Shown here piece after piece: positions 37,269 to 46,464 of a stretch of 64,000 nucleotides of DNA (position 1 is the first letter of the stretch; each line of letters begins with the position of its first letter). Source of the stretch: Syntrophomonas sp. DTU018 (GTDB lineage: Bacteria; Bacillota; Syntrophomonadia; Syntrophomonadales; Syntrophomonadaceae). The notes beneath the pieces were generated by a model. That model saw only the letters and a program-made list of their open reading frames with translations. It had not been told where the DNA came from and searched no databases. The position numbers and the translations under genes were made by a program. The stretch spans positions 62,001 through 126,000 of the forward strand of contig LFSR01000032.1 of NCBI GenBank assembly GCA_001513155.1, read 5' to 3'.

Positions 37269-38318
37269 ATGTACGAGTATACGGGCAACATCCATATGCA
37301 TTCCACGTTTTCGGACGGTGCTTTAACCATACCGGAGATTGCTGCCCTGGGAAACAAGCAGGGATTGAATTTTCTCATTGTAACCGATCATCAAACCCTG
37401 GCTGGACTGGACCAGGGGATGGAAGGGTATTATGATAAAACCCTGGTTTTGATCGGCATGGAGGTGAATGAGCACAGCCACCATTATCTGGCCCTAAACG
37501 TGAGGACTGTAGTTCCAGACAATGAGAGCAACCCCCAACAGGTTATTAACGGCGTAAACCAGCAGCAAGGCATTGGTATTATTGCCCATCCCTTTGAAAA
37601 AGGATCCAAGTTTTATCACAACGGGCTGACTTTCTTGTGGACCGATTGGTCAGTGCAGGGGTTTCAAGGTATCGAAATCTGGAATCATCTATCCCGCTGG
37701 CGGGATGAACTCACCGGTATATTCAGGGGTCTGCTGCTGATATTAAAACCATCCCTGGCACTGCACAAAGGGCCTTACCGGGAGACATTAAGGCTTCTGG
37801 ATGGATATCAGGTGCAGGGAAAGCAGGTTTTTGCCTATGGAGGTTCCGATGCTCACGGAATTAGATTTAAATTACCATTAACCAGCATTGAAATTGGTTC
37901 TTATGAACAGGGATTTCGTTCCATCAATATGCACATTTTAACCGATCAGCCGCTGCAGAATAACTTGGAGCATGACCGTCAGCTGATCTACCAGGCATTG
38001 GCCCAGGGGAACAGCTGGGTAGCCTGCGATTATTACCGGAACAGCCGGGGTTTCCGGTTTGAAGCCCAAAGTCCTCGGGGCAAGTGGGGGATGGGGAGCA
38101 CCATATCCTGGCACCGGGGTATAGATTTACTGGTAAAAACTCCTTATCCAGCCCGGGTATTGATGCTGCGCAATGGAGAACTGTGGGCAAAAAGTCAGGG
38201 GACTAAACACCGGTTTCCCGTGAATCGTCCTGGTGTATACCGGGTGGAAGCTGAGTACCGCCGGGGCTGGAGTTGGCAGCCCTGGATATTCTCCAATCCC
38301 ATTTGGATTAGCGAATGA
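37269..38318 (+). CDS. PHP-domain metal-dependent phosphoesterase
   Basis: 349 aa, cytoplasmic. PHP motifs: NIHMHSTFSDGALTIPEI (HxH and Asp), VTDHQTLAG, IGMEVNE, IIAHPFEKGS and YGGSDAHGI, giving the usual trinuclear metal site. The last ~100 residues form a beta-rich tail with WISE end (GVYRVEAEYRRGWSWQPWIF), also seen in PHP proteins that act on nucleotides or phosphates; the substrate is unknown. ATG 37269 follows AAGGGGGA. Stand-alone unit bounded by terminators at 37147 and 38406. Confidence 0.85.
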   Translation: MYEYTGNIHMHSTFSDGALTIPEIAALGNKQGLNFLIVTDHQTLAGLDQGMEGYYDKTLVLIGMEVNEHSHHYLALNVRTVVPDNESNPQQVINGVNQQQGIGIIAHPFEKGSKFYHNGLTFLWTDWSVQGFQGIEIWNHLSRWRDELTGIFRGLLLILKPSLALHKGPYRETLRLLDGYQVQGKQVFAYGGSDAHGIRFKLPLTSIEIGSYEQGFRSINMHILTDQPLQNNLEHDRQLIYQALAQGNSWVACDYYRNSRGFRFEAQSPRGKWGMGSTISWHRGIDLLVKTPYPARVLMLRNGELWAKSQGTKHRFPVNRPGVYRVEAEYRRGWSWQPWIFSNPIWISE

Positions 38319-38343
38319 CCGAAAGGTAACTGCTAAAAATAAA

Positions 38344-38372
38344 CTATAGGTCCCGGACCATGAGGACCATAG
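38344..38372. repeat. Inverted repeat CTATaGGTCC / GGACCATAG
   Basis: Arms 38344-38353 and 38364-38372, with one extra A; the left arm is also part of GGTCCCGGACC. It lies 25 bases after the PHP gene and may be a hairpin 3' end or an operator. No T run follows directly. Confidence 0.45.
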
Positions 38373-38405
38373 TACAAATTTTAGCCTATACTTTTTTGCT
38401 GTAAA

Positions 38406-38448
38406 AAGGCTGAAATGCCCTTTTAATGGGCGTTTTCAACCTTTTTTT
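38406..38448 (+). terminator. Strong terminator ahead of the dcw cluster
   Basis: AAGGcTGAAAtGCCC pairs with GGGCgTTTTCAaCCTT around the loop TTTTAAT, followed by seven T. Separates the PHP gene from the mraZ promoter. Confidence 0.85.
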
Positions 38449-38521
38449 CAATTTTGTGGCGAAAAAAATGACAATGTAATAAATTTCACAAAGCAGGGAT
38501 GGAAGTGTACTTAAGAGAATT

Positions 38522-38553
38522 AAGTGGATTAAAGTGGGGCAAAGTGGTATACT
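38522..38553 (+). promoter_or_regulatory. dcw promoter with three MraZ-type direct repeats
   Basis: AAGTGG occurs at 38522, 38532 and 38542, exactly 10 bases apart, i.e. on one DNA face. The -10 box TATACT (38548-38553) directly follows the third copy. MraZ autorepressors bind GTGGG-type repeats at this period upstream of their own gene, so this is very probably the MraZ operator. The -35 is poor (TGGATT at 38525-38530), hidden in the repeats. Confidence 0.8.
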
Positions 38554-38594
38554 ATCCCTAAAATGGTGGGTAAAGCAGGGAGGTAATGGCGATA

Positions 38595-39026
38595 ATGTTC
38601 TTAGGTGAATATCAGCATTCACTGGACAGCAAAGGTCGCATTACTATTCCTGCCAAGTTTAGGGATCAACTCAGTGATCGCTTTATAGCTACCAAGGGTT
38701 TGGAGAACTGTATTTTTCTGTTCCCTTTAAGTGAGTGGCACAATATCGAGGAAAAACTGCGGTCGCTGCCTATGACTCGTGCTGATGCCCGTTCCTTTGT
38801 ACGCTTTTTTTTCTCCGGTGCTTCAGAATTGGAAGTGGATAAGCAGGGAAGAACAGTAATACCAGCGAATTTAAGAGAATATGCAGGAATTGACAAAGAT
38901 GTTGTCATAATAGGGGTAGGATCTCGAGCTGAGATTTGGGCTAGCGAAAAATGGGCAGAATACAACCAGGAAAAAGCCGGCCACTACGAACAGCTGGCTG
39001 AAAGCCTTGTAGATCTCGGTATCTAG
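38595..39026 (+). CDS. mraZ: Transcriptional regulator MraZ
   Basis: 143-aa AbrB-fold protein, first gene of the dcw cluster and repressor of it. Two tandem SpoVT/AbrB-like halves, each with the family motif: HSLDSKGRITIPAKFRDQL (residues ~7-25) and LEVDKQGRTVIPANLREYAG (~80-99). Start: ATG 38595 gives MFLGEYQHSLDSKGR, the family N-terminus; ATG 38586 lies 2 bases after GGGAGG, too close. Its operator repeats are 40-70 bases upstream. Confidence 0.95.
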   Translation: MFLGEYQHSLDSKGRITIPAKFRDQLSDRFIATKGLENCIFLFPLSEWHNIEEKLRSLPMTRADARSFVRFFFSGASELEVDKQGRTVIPANLREYAGIDKDVVIIGVGSRAEIWASEKWAEYNQEKAGHYEQLAESLVDLGI

Positions 39027-39036
39027 GAGCGATAAC

Positions 39037-39957
39037 TTGCATCAGCCCGTATTGCTTGCTGAAACCATATCCTATTTGCTTAATAAACCTGACGGCATCT
39101 ACGTAGATGGCACGGTAGGCGGAGGGGGACACCTGCAGGGCTTGTTGCAGAATTTAGACCCACAAGCCAGGGTTATAGCTCTTGATAAAGATCTGGATAC
39201 CCTGGAGGCAACCAGAAAAAGATTTCAGCACGACCCGCGAGTGGTATTTGTACATGAGGATTTCCGCCATCTAACCCGGGTCTTGGCCGAGAAAAATCTT
39301 ACAAAAGTGGATGGAGTATTGCTGGATTTGGGCGTGTCATCTATGCAACTGGATCTGGAGGAGAGAGGTTTCAGCTTTCATGATGATGCCCGATTGGATA
39401 TGAGGATGAACCGGCAGGATAAATTGACTGCCTGGGATATAGTAAACACTTATGATGAGTCAGATTTACTAAGGATTTTGGTCCAGTACGGGGAAGAAAA
39501 ATATGCTCCCTCTATTGTTCGCAGCATCATTAAGAGGCGACAGGAAAAAACCATCGACACTACTTTGGAACTAACCGAGTTGATCAAAGCTTCGGTTCCA
39601 GCCAGTTACAGGCGGGAGAAGCATCCAGCCCGAAAAACTTTTCAGGCTTTGCGGATAGCAGTTAATGATGAATTAGGCGCTGTAGAAACCGTACTACCCC
39701 AAGCAGTGGAACTATTAAATCCTGGAGGACGTTTATGTGTAATTACTTTCCATTCGCTGGAAGACCGCATAGTTAAACGCTTTATGCAGTGGGAAGCTCG
39801 AGCATGCGTCTGCCCGCCGGAACAGCCGGTATGTACTTGCAATCATCAAGCTAGATTAAAAATATTGACCCGTAAACCAGTTCAGCCCAGACCGGAAGAA
39901 TGCCGCAGCAATCCTAGATCACGCAGTGCTAAACTCCGGGCAGCCAGCAGAATCTAG
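39037..39957 (+). CDS. rsmH: 16S rRNA (cytosine1402-N4)-methyltransferase RsmH
   Basis: Methylates N4 of C1402 in 16S rRNA with SAM. 306 aa. Visible: YVDGTVGGGGHLQGLL (SAM motif), ALDKDLDTLEATR, LLDLGVSSMQLDLEERGFSF, HPARKTFQALRIAVNDEL and ITFHSLEDRIVKRFM. C-terminal segment has the Cys cluster ACVCPPEQPVCTC. TTG start 39037 preceded by TAGGAG. Standard second gene of the dcw cluster. Confidence 0.96.
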   Translation: MHQPVLLAETISYLLNKPDGIYVDGTVGGGGHLQGLLQNLDPQARVIALDKDLDTLEATRKRFQHDPRVVFVHEDFRHLTRVLAEKNLTKVDGVLLDLGVSSMQLDLEERGFSFHDDARLDMRMNRQDKLTAWDIVNTYDESDLLRILVQYGEEKYAPSIVRSIIKRRQEKTIDTTLELTELIKASVPASYRREKHPARKTFQALRIAVNDELGAVETVLPQAVELLNPGGRLCVITFHSLEDRIVKRFMQWEARACVCPPEQPVCTCNHQARLKILTRKPVQPRPEECRSNPRSRSAKLRAASRI

Positions 39958-39984
39958 TTCTACTAGCCAGGGAGGACGAATAGG

Positions 39985-40461
39985 ATGATACAGGCAGGCT
40001 TAGATTATGCAAATAGATGGGATGCCGAGTCTTTTTACCGGCCGGTGCCGCAGGTAAAAAAAGTTCGGCGTACATATCGCAAAACTAATCCAAAAGGCAA
40101 AATGATTGTAAAAGCAGCGCTGGCCTTATTCGTTTATGCCTTGATACTGGTTTATCTATGTATTAAAGGTGCTGTGTTGGGCTATCAGATTGTGGAACTG
40201 GAAAAGGAGATCCAGCAATTAGAAACGGATAACCGGCGTTTAGAATATAATATTGCGCAAAAGTGCTCCTTGGATTATATTGAAGCTGCCGCTTTGGAAT
40301 TAGGTATGGAAAAAGCATCCCAGGGCATAGCAGTGGCTGTAGTACCTGATTACGAACCGGTGACCATAAGTGAAAATACCCAGACTCCCGCTCAAGCAGA
40401 CAAGAGTCTCTTAAACAAGCTGTACAACAACCTGCTTATGCTTGCCCACAATAATCCATAA
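39985..40461 (+). CDS. ftsL: Cell division protein FtsL
   Basis: 158 aa bitopic membrane protein of the divisome (FtsL-DivIC-FtsQ subcomplex). Basic cytoplasmic N-terminus of ~50 residues, one helix at about 50-70, then a leucine-zipper coiled coil (VELEKEIQQLETDNRRLEYN) and the short family motif around LDYIEAAALELGM. Position between rsmH and the PBP gene decides the call, since FtsL sequences are poorly conserved. Its last codons overlap the leader of the next gene, with the PBP start 19 bases after its stop. Confidence 0.85.
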   Translation: MIQAGLDYANRWDAESFYRPVPQVKKVRRTYRKTNPKGKMIVKAALALFVYALILVYLCIKGAVLGYQIVELEKEIQQLETDNRRLEYNIAQKCSLDYIEAAALELGMEKASQGIAVAVVPDYEPVTISENTQTPAQADKSLLNKLYNNLLMLAHNNP

Positions 40462-40480
40462 CGCTGCGAGGTGGACCTCT

Positions 40481-42601
40481 ATGCAAACAGCAAATCTGCA
40501 GGTTCGAAAGCGTATTGCCACGCTTTTTTTCTTATTTACGATAGTCTTTATTTTGCTGGGCAGCCGTATCTTCTGGGTACAATTTGTGAAGGGAGCTGAA
40601 TTATCTGAAAAGGCTTTGCAGAACCGCATGCGGGATATCCCGGTGGAAGCCAAAAGGGGAATAATATATGACCGCAACGGTGAAGAATTAGCTATTTCTA
40701 TCAGTGCTGATTCAGTTTACGCTATACCTGCCGAAGTGCTTGCTTCCAAGCAGGAAAAGGAAATAGCTGCCCGATTAGCTGCCATATTAGAAATGGATGA
40801 GGACAAATTATACCAGCGTATTACCCGCACCAGTTCTTTTGAGTGGGTGAAAAGGCAGATAAAACCAGAACAGGCCCAGAAAATAAGGGAAGCAGACCTT
40901 CCCGGCATCGGACTCACCGAAGAGAGCCGCCGTTATTACCCCAAAAATACCCTGGCTGCCCACGTCCTGGGTATTTCCGGCGTTGACAATACCGGTCTGG
41001 AAGGAATTGATTTTTATTATAATGATTTAGTCGGAGGAACACCGGGAAGAATCGTGGTGGAACATGATGCTGCTAACCGTCCTATCCCCGAAGCCACCCA
41101 TAAGTATATCCCTCCGGAAGACGGAGCTAATTTGATCCTTACCATAGATGAAACCATTCAATATATAACAGAACGTGAGCTTGACAAAGTATTTAAAGAA
41201 CGCCAGGCCAAATCCGCGGCGGTCATTGTTATGGATCCCAAAACCGGAGAAATACTGGCCATGGCTTCACGTCCTACCTTTGACCCCAATAATTACAATG
41301 ATTATCCCGCCCAGAACCGCCGCAATTTTGCCATCAACGATGCTTTTGAACCCGGGTCAACCATGAAAATATGTACGGCCGCCATGGCCCTGGAAGAGAA
41401 GATCGTGGGATCAAACAGTCAGTTTTATTGTCCGGGGCACATAAAGGTGGGTAAGGAAACCATCCGCTGTTCAGGGGGTACTGCTCATGGCAATCAAACT
41501 TTTGCGCAAATAGTGGAAAACTCCTGTAACGTTGGCTTTGTACAGGTTGGCTTGGACCTGGGACTGGAAAGGTACTATAAATATTTACGTGCCTTCGGTT
41601 TTGGGAAGACTACAGGCATAGATCTGCCTGGCGAAGCTGAGGGGATTATAGTACCTGAATCCCGGGCTATGCAGATTGACCTGGCTACTATGGCTTTCGG
41701 GCAAGCCAATGCCGTAACGGCTATCCAGATGACTGCTGCAGTTGCGGCTGTAGCCAATGACGGCAAACTCATGCAGCCTCATTTGGTTCGGCAGGTTATA
41801 TCTAAAGACGGCCAGGTAATCAAAAACTCCGAACCTAAAATGGTGCGCCAGGTCATATCTCCGGAAACGGCCCGGGAATTGTGCATGATACTGGAAGGGG
41901 AGGTCATCAACGGAACGGGTAGAAATGCCTATATGCCAGGGTACCGGGCAGCAGGGAAAACGGGTACCGCCCAAAAGATATCTCCCAGCGGAGGATACCT
42001 AGCTAATGAATATGTGGCTTCCTTTATTGGTTTTGCACCGGCGGACGATCCGCGCCTGGTATGTATGGTGGTAGTTGATGCTCCCCAGGGTTATCCCTAT
42101 TATGGCGGTTGGGTAGCAGCCCCAGTGTTCAAGGCTATAATGGAGGACTCCCTGCGTTACCTGGAGGTTCCCAAACGGGAAGATCCGGCTGCCGCGGCAG
42201 AAGCCCAGCCTGCTGTTAAACAGGTTTTAGTGCCGGATGTGGTAAACCTGCCCCTGGCAGAAGCCCTTACTGCTATAAAGTCCCGGGGCTTGAATGTAAA
42301 GGTAACCGGGGAGGGCAATATTGTGTGGCAGCAGACTCCCAAACCAAATACCAAATTACCGCAAAACTCTGAGGTTATCATATATCTGTCTCCTTTTGAC
42401 CAGGGGGGAGAAAATACTGAAGTTACTGTGCCTGATTTACAGGGCAAGTCTATGAAAGAAGTGGCTAAAATCTTATCGGACTTGGGGCTTCACCTGATAC
42501 CGGAAGGGTTTGGTTTGGCCTACGAACAATCTCCGGCGCCTGGTAAAGTGGTTACCAGCGGGTCGAATATCAAGGTTAAATTCCAGCCTGTCGGGGAATA
42601 G
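40481..42601 (+). CDS. Class B penicillin-binding protein with two PASTA domains (FtsI/SpoVD type)
   Basis: 706 aa transpeptidase. N-terminal membrane anchor (about residues 16-38), dimerisation domain, then the transpeptidase: FEPGSTMKIC (SxxK, about residue 292), SCN (SxN) and AAGKTGTAQK (KTG). Two PASTA domains at the C-terminus begin VPDVVNLPLAEALTAI and VPDLQGKSMKEVAKIL. It could be the division PBP or the sporulation SpoVD; with a single copy in the cluster, sequence alone cannot separate them. Start ATG 40481 has AGGTGG 6 bases before; a TTG at 40442 lies inside ftsL. Confidence 0.92.
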   Translation: MQTANLQVRKRIATLFFLFTIVFILLGSRIFWVQFVKGAELSEKALQNRMRDIPVEAKRGIIYDRNGEELAISISADSVYAIPAEVLASKQEKEIAARLAAILEMDEDKLYQRITRTSSFEWVKRQIKPEQAQKIREADLPGIGLTEESRRYYPKNTLAAHVLGISGVDNTGLEGIDFYYNDLVGGTPGRIVVEHDAANRPIPEATHKYIPPEDGANLILTIDETIQYITERELDKVFKERQAKSAAVIVMDPKTGEILAMASRPTFDPNNYNDYPAQNRRNFAINDAFEPGSTMKICTAAMALEEKIVGSNSQFYCPGHIKVGKETIRCSGGTAHGNQTFAQIVENSCNVGFVQVGLDLGLERYYKYLRAFGFGKTTGIDLPGEAEGIIVPESRAMQIDLATMAFGQANAVTAIQMTAAVAAVANDGKLMQPHLVRQVISKDGQVIKNSEPKMVRQVISPETARELCMILEGEVINGTGRNAYMPGYRAAGKTGTAQKISPSGGYLANEYVASFIGFAPADDPRLVCMVVVDAPQGYPYYGGWVAAPVFKAIMEDSLRYLEVPKREDPAAAAEAQPAVKQVLVPDVVNLPLAEALTAIKSRGLNVKVTGEGNIVWQQTPKPNTKLPQNSEVIIYLSPFDQGGENTEVTVPDLQGKSMKEVAKILSDLGLHLIPEGFGLAYEQSPAPGKVVTSGSNIKVKFQPVGE

Positions 42602-42625
42602 CCAATTATGAAAGGGTGAGTATTC

Positions 42626-44092
42626 GTGCGGTTAGATCAGGTATGTTTGGGAATTGATTATAATATTGTCCAGGGAAGTCTAGAAACTGAGATTACCGGT
42701 GTCTGTTATGATTCGCGCCAGGTCAGACCCGGAAGCCTGTTTGTATGTATTGTGGGGCAGAAAACCGATGGACACCAGTATGCTCATCAGGCTGTTCAAG
42801 CAGGAGCGGCGGCCATACTTGCGGAAAGGGAAATAGATGTGGGCGGGCAGGCTGCCTTGATACTAACCGATAATACCCGCACCGGATTGGCTAAGGCTGC
42901 GGCCAATTTTTATGGACATCCATCCCAGCAGTTAAGGGTGGTGGGCGTAACAGGCACTAACGGTAAAACCACCACTACTCACCTCATCCAGGCTATCTTA
43001 AATGAATATAATAAACCGGCTGGAATAATGGGTACCTTATATGCCCGCCTGGGCGATATCACCAGGGATTATGGACATACCACCCCTGAATCTGCTGACA
43101 TTCAGGAGTTCTTCCGGCTGTTAGCCGACAATGCTGCCGAGTATGTGGTTATGGAAGTGTCTTCCCATGCTTTGGAACAGCACCGGGTGGACACCATACA
43201 CTTTGATGCCGCCGTATTCACCAATCTTACCCAGGATCATCTGGATTATCATAAAACTATGGAAAACTACCGGCAGGCCAAATTAAAGCTGTTCCAGATG
43301 GTGGAGGCTAAGCCGGGAAACTTCAGCGTTGTGAACATGGATGACCCGTCAGCGCCGTATTTTGTGGAGGCCTCTCCGGTACCCTGTTATACCTATGGCA
43401 TTAATTCCGCTGCTGATGTAAGAGCAGTTGATATACAAAACAGTCTGAAAGGCACCCAGTTCAAAGTGCTGTTTGAGGATCAGTCTTTTACTGTAACGAT
43501 GAAATTAATTGGCGGGTTCAGCGTATATAATGCTTTAGCGGCTATTACCTTTGCTTTGGCGGAAAAGATACCCGTTCCTGTTATTCAGCAGGTTTTAGCC
43601 AATATTGAAGGGGTTCCCGGCCGGTTTGAACAGGTTGATTTGGGACAGGACTATACCGTGGTAGTAGACTATGCCCATACCCCGGATGGGCTGGAGAATA
43701 TTTTACGGACCGCCCGGGAGCTGACTGGAAACCGGTTGATTACTGTGTTTGGCTGCGGCGGTGACCGGGACAGAACCAAAAGACCGCTGATGGGAGAAAT
43801 TGCCGGGCGATATTCGGATTTTTGCATTGTGACTTCTGACAACCCGCGCACCGAAGATCCCCAGGCTATTATTGATGATATACTTCCGGGTTTGAACCGG
43901 GTAGAAAACGCCCGTTATGCAGTTGTTCCTGACCGCCGTGAAGCTATACGGCATGCCATCAACATAGCTAAGAGCGGTGATTTGGTGGTAATTGCCGGGA
44001 AAGGGCATGAAACTTACCAACTGGTCATGGGGCAGGTACTGGATTTCGATGATCGTCTGGTCGCAGCCGAGATGATTAAGGAGAAGATGTAA
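42626..44092 (+). CDS. murE: UDP-MurNAc-tripeptide synthetase MurE (meso-diaminopimelate-adding)
   Basis: Cytoplasmic Mur ligase, 488 aa, adding the third peptide residue. Visible: GVTGTNGKTTTTHLI (ATP loop, about residue 110), EVSSHALEQHRV, NLTQDHLDYHKTMENY, VDYAHTPDGLENIL, GCGGDRDRTKRPLMG and TSDNPRTEDPQ. The DNPR motif marks meso-DAP rather than lysine as substrate, consistent with DAP-type wall. GTG start with AAAGGGTG upstream. Confidence 0.96.
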   Translation: MRLDQVCLGIDYNIVQGSLETEITGVCYDSRQVRPGSLFVCIVGQKTDGHQYAHQAVQAGAAAILAEREIDVGGQAALILTDNTRTGLAKAAANFYGHPSQQLRVVGVTGTNGKTTTTHLIQAILNEYNKPAGIMGTLYARLGDITRDYGHTTPESADIQEFFRLLADNAAEYVVMEVSSHALEQHRVDTIHFDAAVFTNLTQDHLDYHKTMENYRQAKLKLFQMVEAKPGNFSVVNMDDPSAPYFVEASPVPCYTYGINSAADVRAVDIQNSLKGTQFKVLFEDQSFTVTMKLIGGFSVYNALAAITFALAEKIPVPVIQQVLANIEGVPGRFEQVDLGQDYTVVVDYAHTPDGLENILRTARELTGNRLITVFGCGGDRDRTKRPLMGEIAGRYSDFCIVTSDNPRTEDPQAIIDDILPGLNRVENARYAVVPDRREAIRHAINIAKSGDLVVIAGKGHETYQLVMGQVLDFDDRLVAAEMIKEKM

Positions 44093-44094
44093 TT

Positions 44095-45474
44095 GTGCAG
44101 ATGACTTTGGGATATCTAACACAAGTAACTGGTGGTCAACTGGTACATGGGTGTGAGCAAATGCCGATATCCGGGGTCAGCACGGATTCGCGCCAGGTAA
44201 AAGAGGGGGAAGTATTTTTTGCCCTTACCGGTGAAAACTTTGATGGTCACAATTTTGTGGCGGATGCCTTGGCCAAAGGAGCCGCGGCAGCAGTAGTATC
44301 GAAGCTTGATTCTCATCTGACTCAGGCAGCAGACAAGGGTTTGGTCCTGGTTGATGATACTGTGCAAGCTCTGCAGGATCTGGCCTCTGCCTGGAGGCTG
44401 AACTATAAGCTGCCTCTAGTCGCCATTACCGGCAGTGTGGGAAAAACTACTACCCGGGACCTGCTTAGCGCAGTATTGTCTACCAGGTGGACCACTTTAA
44501 CCACTTACGGCAATTTCAATAATGATATCGGTCTTCCTCTTACCTTGCTGCGGCTGAGGGGTGAGCACCAGGCAGCAGTAGTGGAAATGGCCATGCGTGC
44601 CCCCGGGGAAATCCTCAGATTGGTTAGAGTTGCCCAGCCTACGGCGGCCATAATTACCAATGTGGAGCCGGTTCACCTGGAGACCCTGGGGAGCCTGGAA
44701 AACATTGCCCGGGCTAAATGCGAAATATTAGCTTCCGTACAGGATTTTGCCGTTATCAACGGAGATAATTCCCTATTGAAAAAAGAAGCGGCAAATTATT
44801 CTTGTCCCTGTTATACCTTTGGCTATAATGAAGATTGTGATTTCAGGATTCAGCAAGTTAAATTGAACCAGCATAAACTGGAGGTAGCGGTTCGGATGAT
44901 AAAAGAACCAGCTTGTTTTGAGTTTGCCGTTCCCTCCAGACAACTGGCTTATAATATCATAGCTGCTGCGGCAGTCGCCTATTTATATGGGTTTAATATT
45001 GATGAAATACAACAGGGATTAGCGGCCTACCGCCCCACCGGAAACCGCTTGCATATATCCCCCTTAAGGGGTGGCGGTATTTTAATAAATGATACTTATA
45101 ATGCCAATCCGGTTTCCATGGCAGCGGCATTGGAAACAGGGCGGGAGCTGGCAGGATCCAGCCGCTTTGTGGCGGTATTGGGTGATATGTATGAACTGGG
45201 AGATTATGAAACCGAAGGACATAAAGCGGTAGGTGCCAAAGCTGCTCAAGTAGGCGTTGATCTTCTGGTTACCATTGGTGAAAAGGGAAGTATCGTAGCC
45301 AGGGAAGCGCAAAAGCAAGGATTACCGCCGGAGCGAGTTTATCATTTTCCGGCCAAGGAAGATAGTATTGATTTTCTGCGTACCCAGGTCAGTAAGCAGG
45401 ATACCGTTTTGTTCAAAGCATCGCGGGGTTTGCAGCTGGAGACCCTGGTTGATGAATGGCTCAAAGATGAATGA
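44095..45474 (+). CDS. murF: UDP-MurNAc-tripeptide:D-Ala-D-Ala ligase MurF
   Basis: 459 aa, finishes the pentapeptide precursor. Visible: ISGVSTDSRQV near the N-terminus, AITGSVGKTTTRDLL (ATP loop), TYGNFNNDIGLPLTLL, VVEMAMRAPGEI, NVEPVHLETLGS, INDTYNANPVSM and LGDMYELGDYE. GTG 44095 lies 2 bases after the murE stop; an ATG at 44101 is also possible since AAGGAG is upstream of both. Confidence 0.96.
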   Translation: MQMTLGYLTQVTGGQLVHGCEQMPISGVSTDSRQVKEGEVFFALTGENFDGHNFVADALAKGAAAAVVSKLDSHLTQAADKGLVLVDDTVQALQDLASAWRLNYKLPLVAITGSVGKTTTRDLLSAVLSTRWTTLTTYGNFNNDIGLPLTLLRLRGEHQAAVVEMAMRAPGEILRLVRVAQPTAAIITNVEPVHLETLGSLENIARAKCEILASVQDFAVINGDNSLLKKEAANYSCPCYTFGYNEDCDFRIQQVKLNQHKLEVAVRMIKEPACFEFAVPSRQLAYNIIAAAAVAYLYGFNIDEIQQGLAAYRPTGNRLHISPLRGGGILINDTYNANPVSMAAALETGRELAGSSRFVAVLGDMYELGDYETEGHKAVGAKAAQVGVDLLVTIGEKGSIVAREAQKQGLPPERVYHFPAKEDSIDFLRTQVSKQDTVLFKASRGLQLETLVDEWLKDE

Positions 45475-45489
45475 TCCAGGAGGATATCG

Positions 45490-46464
45490 ATGCAGGGAAT
45501 TGTCACGACCACTCTGCTGGCATTGCTGATTGCCGGACTGATAACTCTTCTCATGGGACCGGTTCTAATACCTTTTCTGACCCGGCTAAAGGTGGGGCAG
45601 AATATCCGGGAGGATGGCCCCCAGCGGCACTTGAAAAAGGCAGGAACCCCAACTATGGGGGGGATAATGATAGTTACTGCAGTTATGGCTGCCACCTTTA
45701 TTATGGCGGGCAACAGCGGGGAAGCTATAGCCGCTGTAGTAATAATGCTGGCTTTTGGAGCCGTGGGTTTCTGGGATGACTATATCAAGGTAGTTTTAAA
45801 AAGATCCCTGGGTTTACGGGCACGGGAAAAGCTGGGCCTGCAGTTGCTGATTGGCCTGGCTTTTGCGTTGTTGCTCCTTTATTATTTCCAGCGGGGAACT
45901 TATGTGGTAGTTCCCTTTTCCGGTTACGAATGGGATTTGGGTTTGGCTTACATTCCTTTTCTCATCCTGGTACTCATGGCCACTACCAATACCGTTAATC
46001 TTACCGATGGACTGGACGGATTGGCCTCCGGGGTAACCTTTTTTGTAGCCCTGGCTTTTGCACTGGTCTGCCTGATGACTTCTCATTACCAGCTCACCGT
46101 ATTCTGCGGTGCTTTAGCGGGAGGATGTCTGGGTTTTCTTTTCTTCAATCGCCACCCCGCCCGGGTATTCATGGGTGATACCGGATCCATGGCTCTGGGA
46201 GGAGCAGTGGCAGCGGTGGCAGCTTTTACTCATTCGGAGTTATTCCTGCTGCTGTTAGGCGGTGTTTATGTTCTGGAAGGTTTAAGTGTTATTCTCCAGG
46301 TAATATCCTTTCAGACTACCGGGCGGCGGATACTGCTGATGGCTCCGCTGCATCATCATTTTGAGCTGAAAGGATGGCCGGAAAAAAAAGTAGTGCGTTT
46401 CTTTTGGTTTCTGGCTTTGCTGTTTACCGTAATAGGGCTGTTGGGTTATCGCAACATTGGATAG
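45490..46464 (+). CDS. mraY: Phospho-MurNAc-pentapeptide transferase MraY
   Basis: Makes lipid I from UDP-MurNAc-pentapeptide and undecaprenyl phosphate. Polytopic, ten membrane helices, 324 aa. Visible: REDGPQRHLKKAGTPTMGG, FWDDYIKVVLKRSLGL (Asp pair), NTVNLTDGLDGLASG, FNRHPARVFMGDTGS and MAPLHHHFELKGWPE, all hallmark motifs with catalytic Asp and HHH. ATG follows AGGAGG. Confidence 0.97.
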   Translation: MQGIVTTTLLALLIAGLITLLMGPVLIPFLTRLKVGQNIREDGPQRHLKKAGTPTMGGIMIVTAVMAATFIMAGNSGEAIAAVVIMLAFGAVGFWDDYIKVVLKRSLGLRAREKLGLQLLIGLAFALLLLYYFQRGTYVVVPFSGYEWDLGLAYIPFLILVLMATTNTVNLTDGLDGLASGVTFFVALAFALVCLMTSHYQLTVFCGALAGGCLGFLFFNRHPARVFMGDTGSMALGGAVAAVAAFTHSELFLLLLGGVYVLEGLSVILQVISFQTTGRRILLMAPLHHHFELKGWPEKKVVRFFWFLALLFTVIGLLGYRNIG

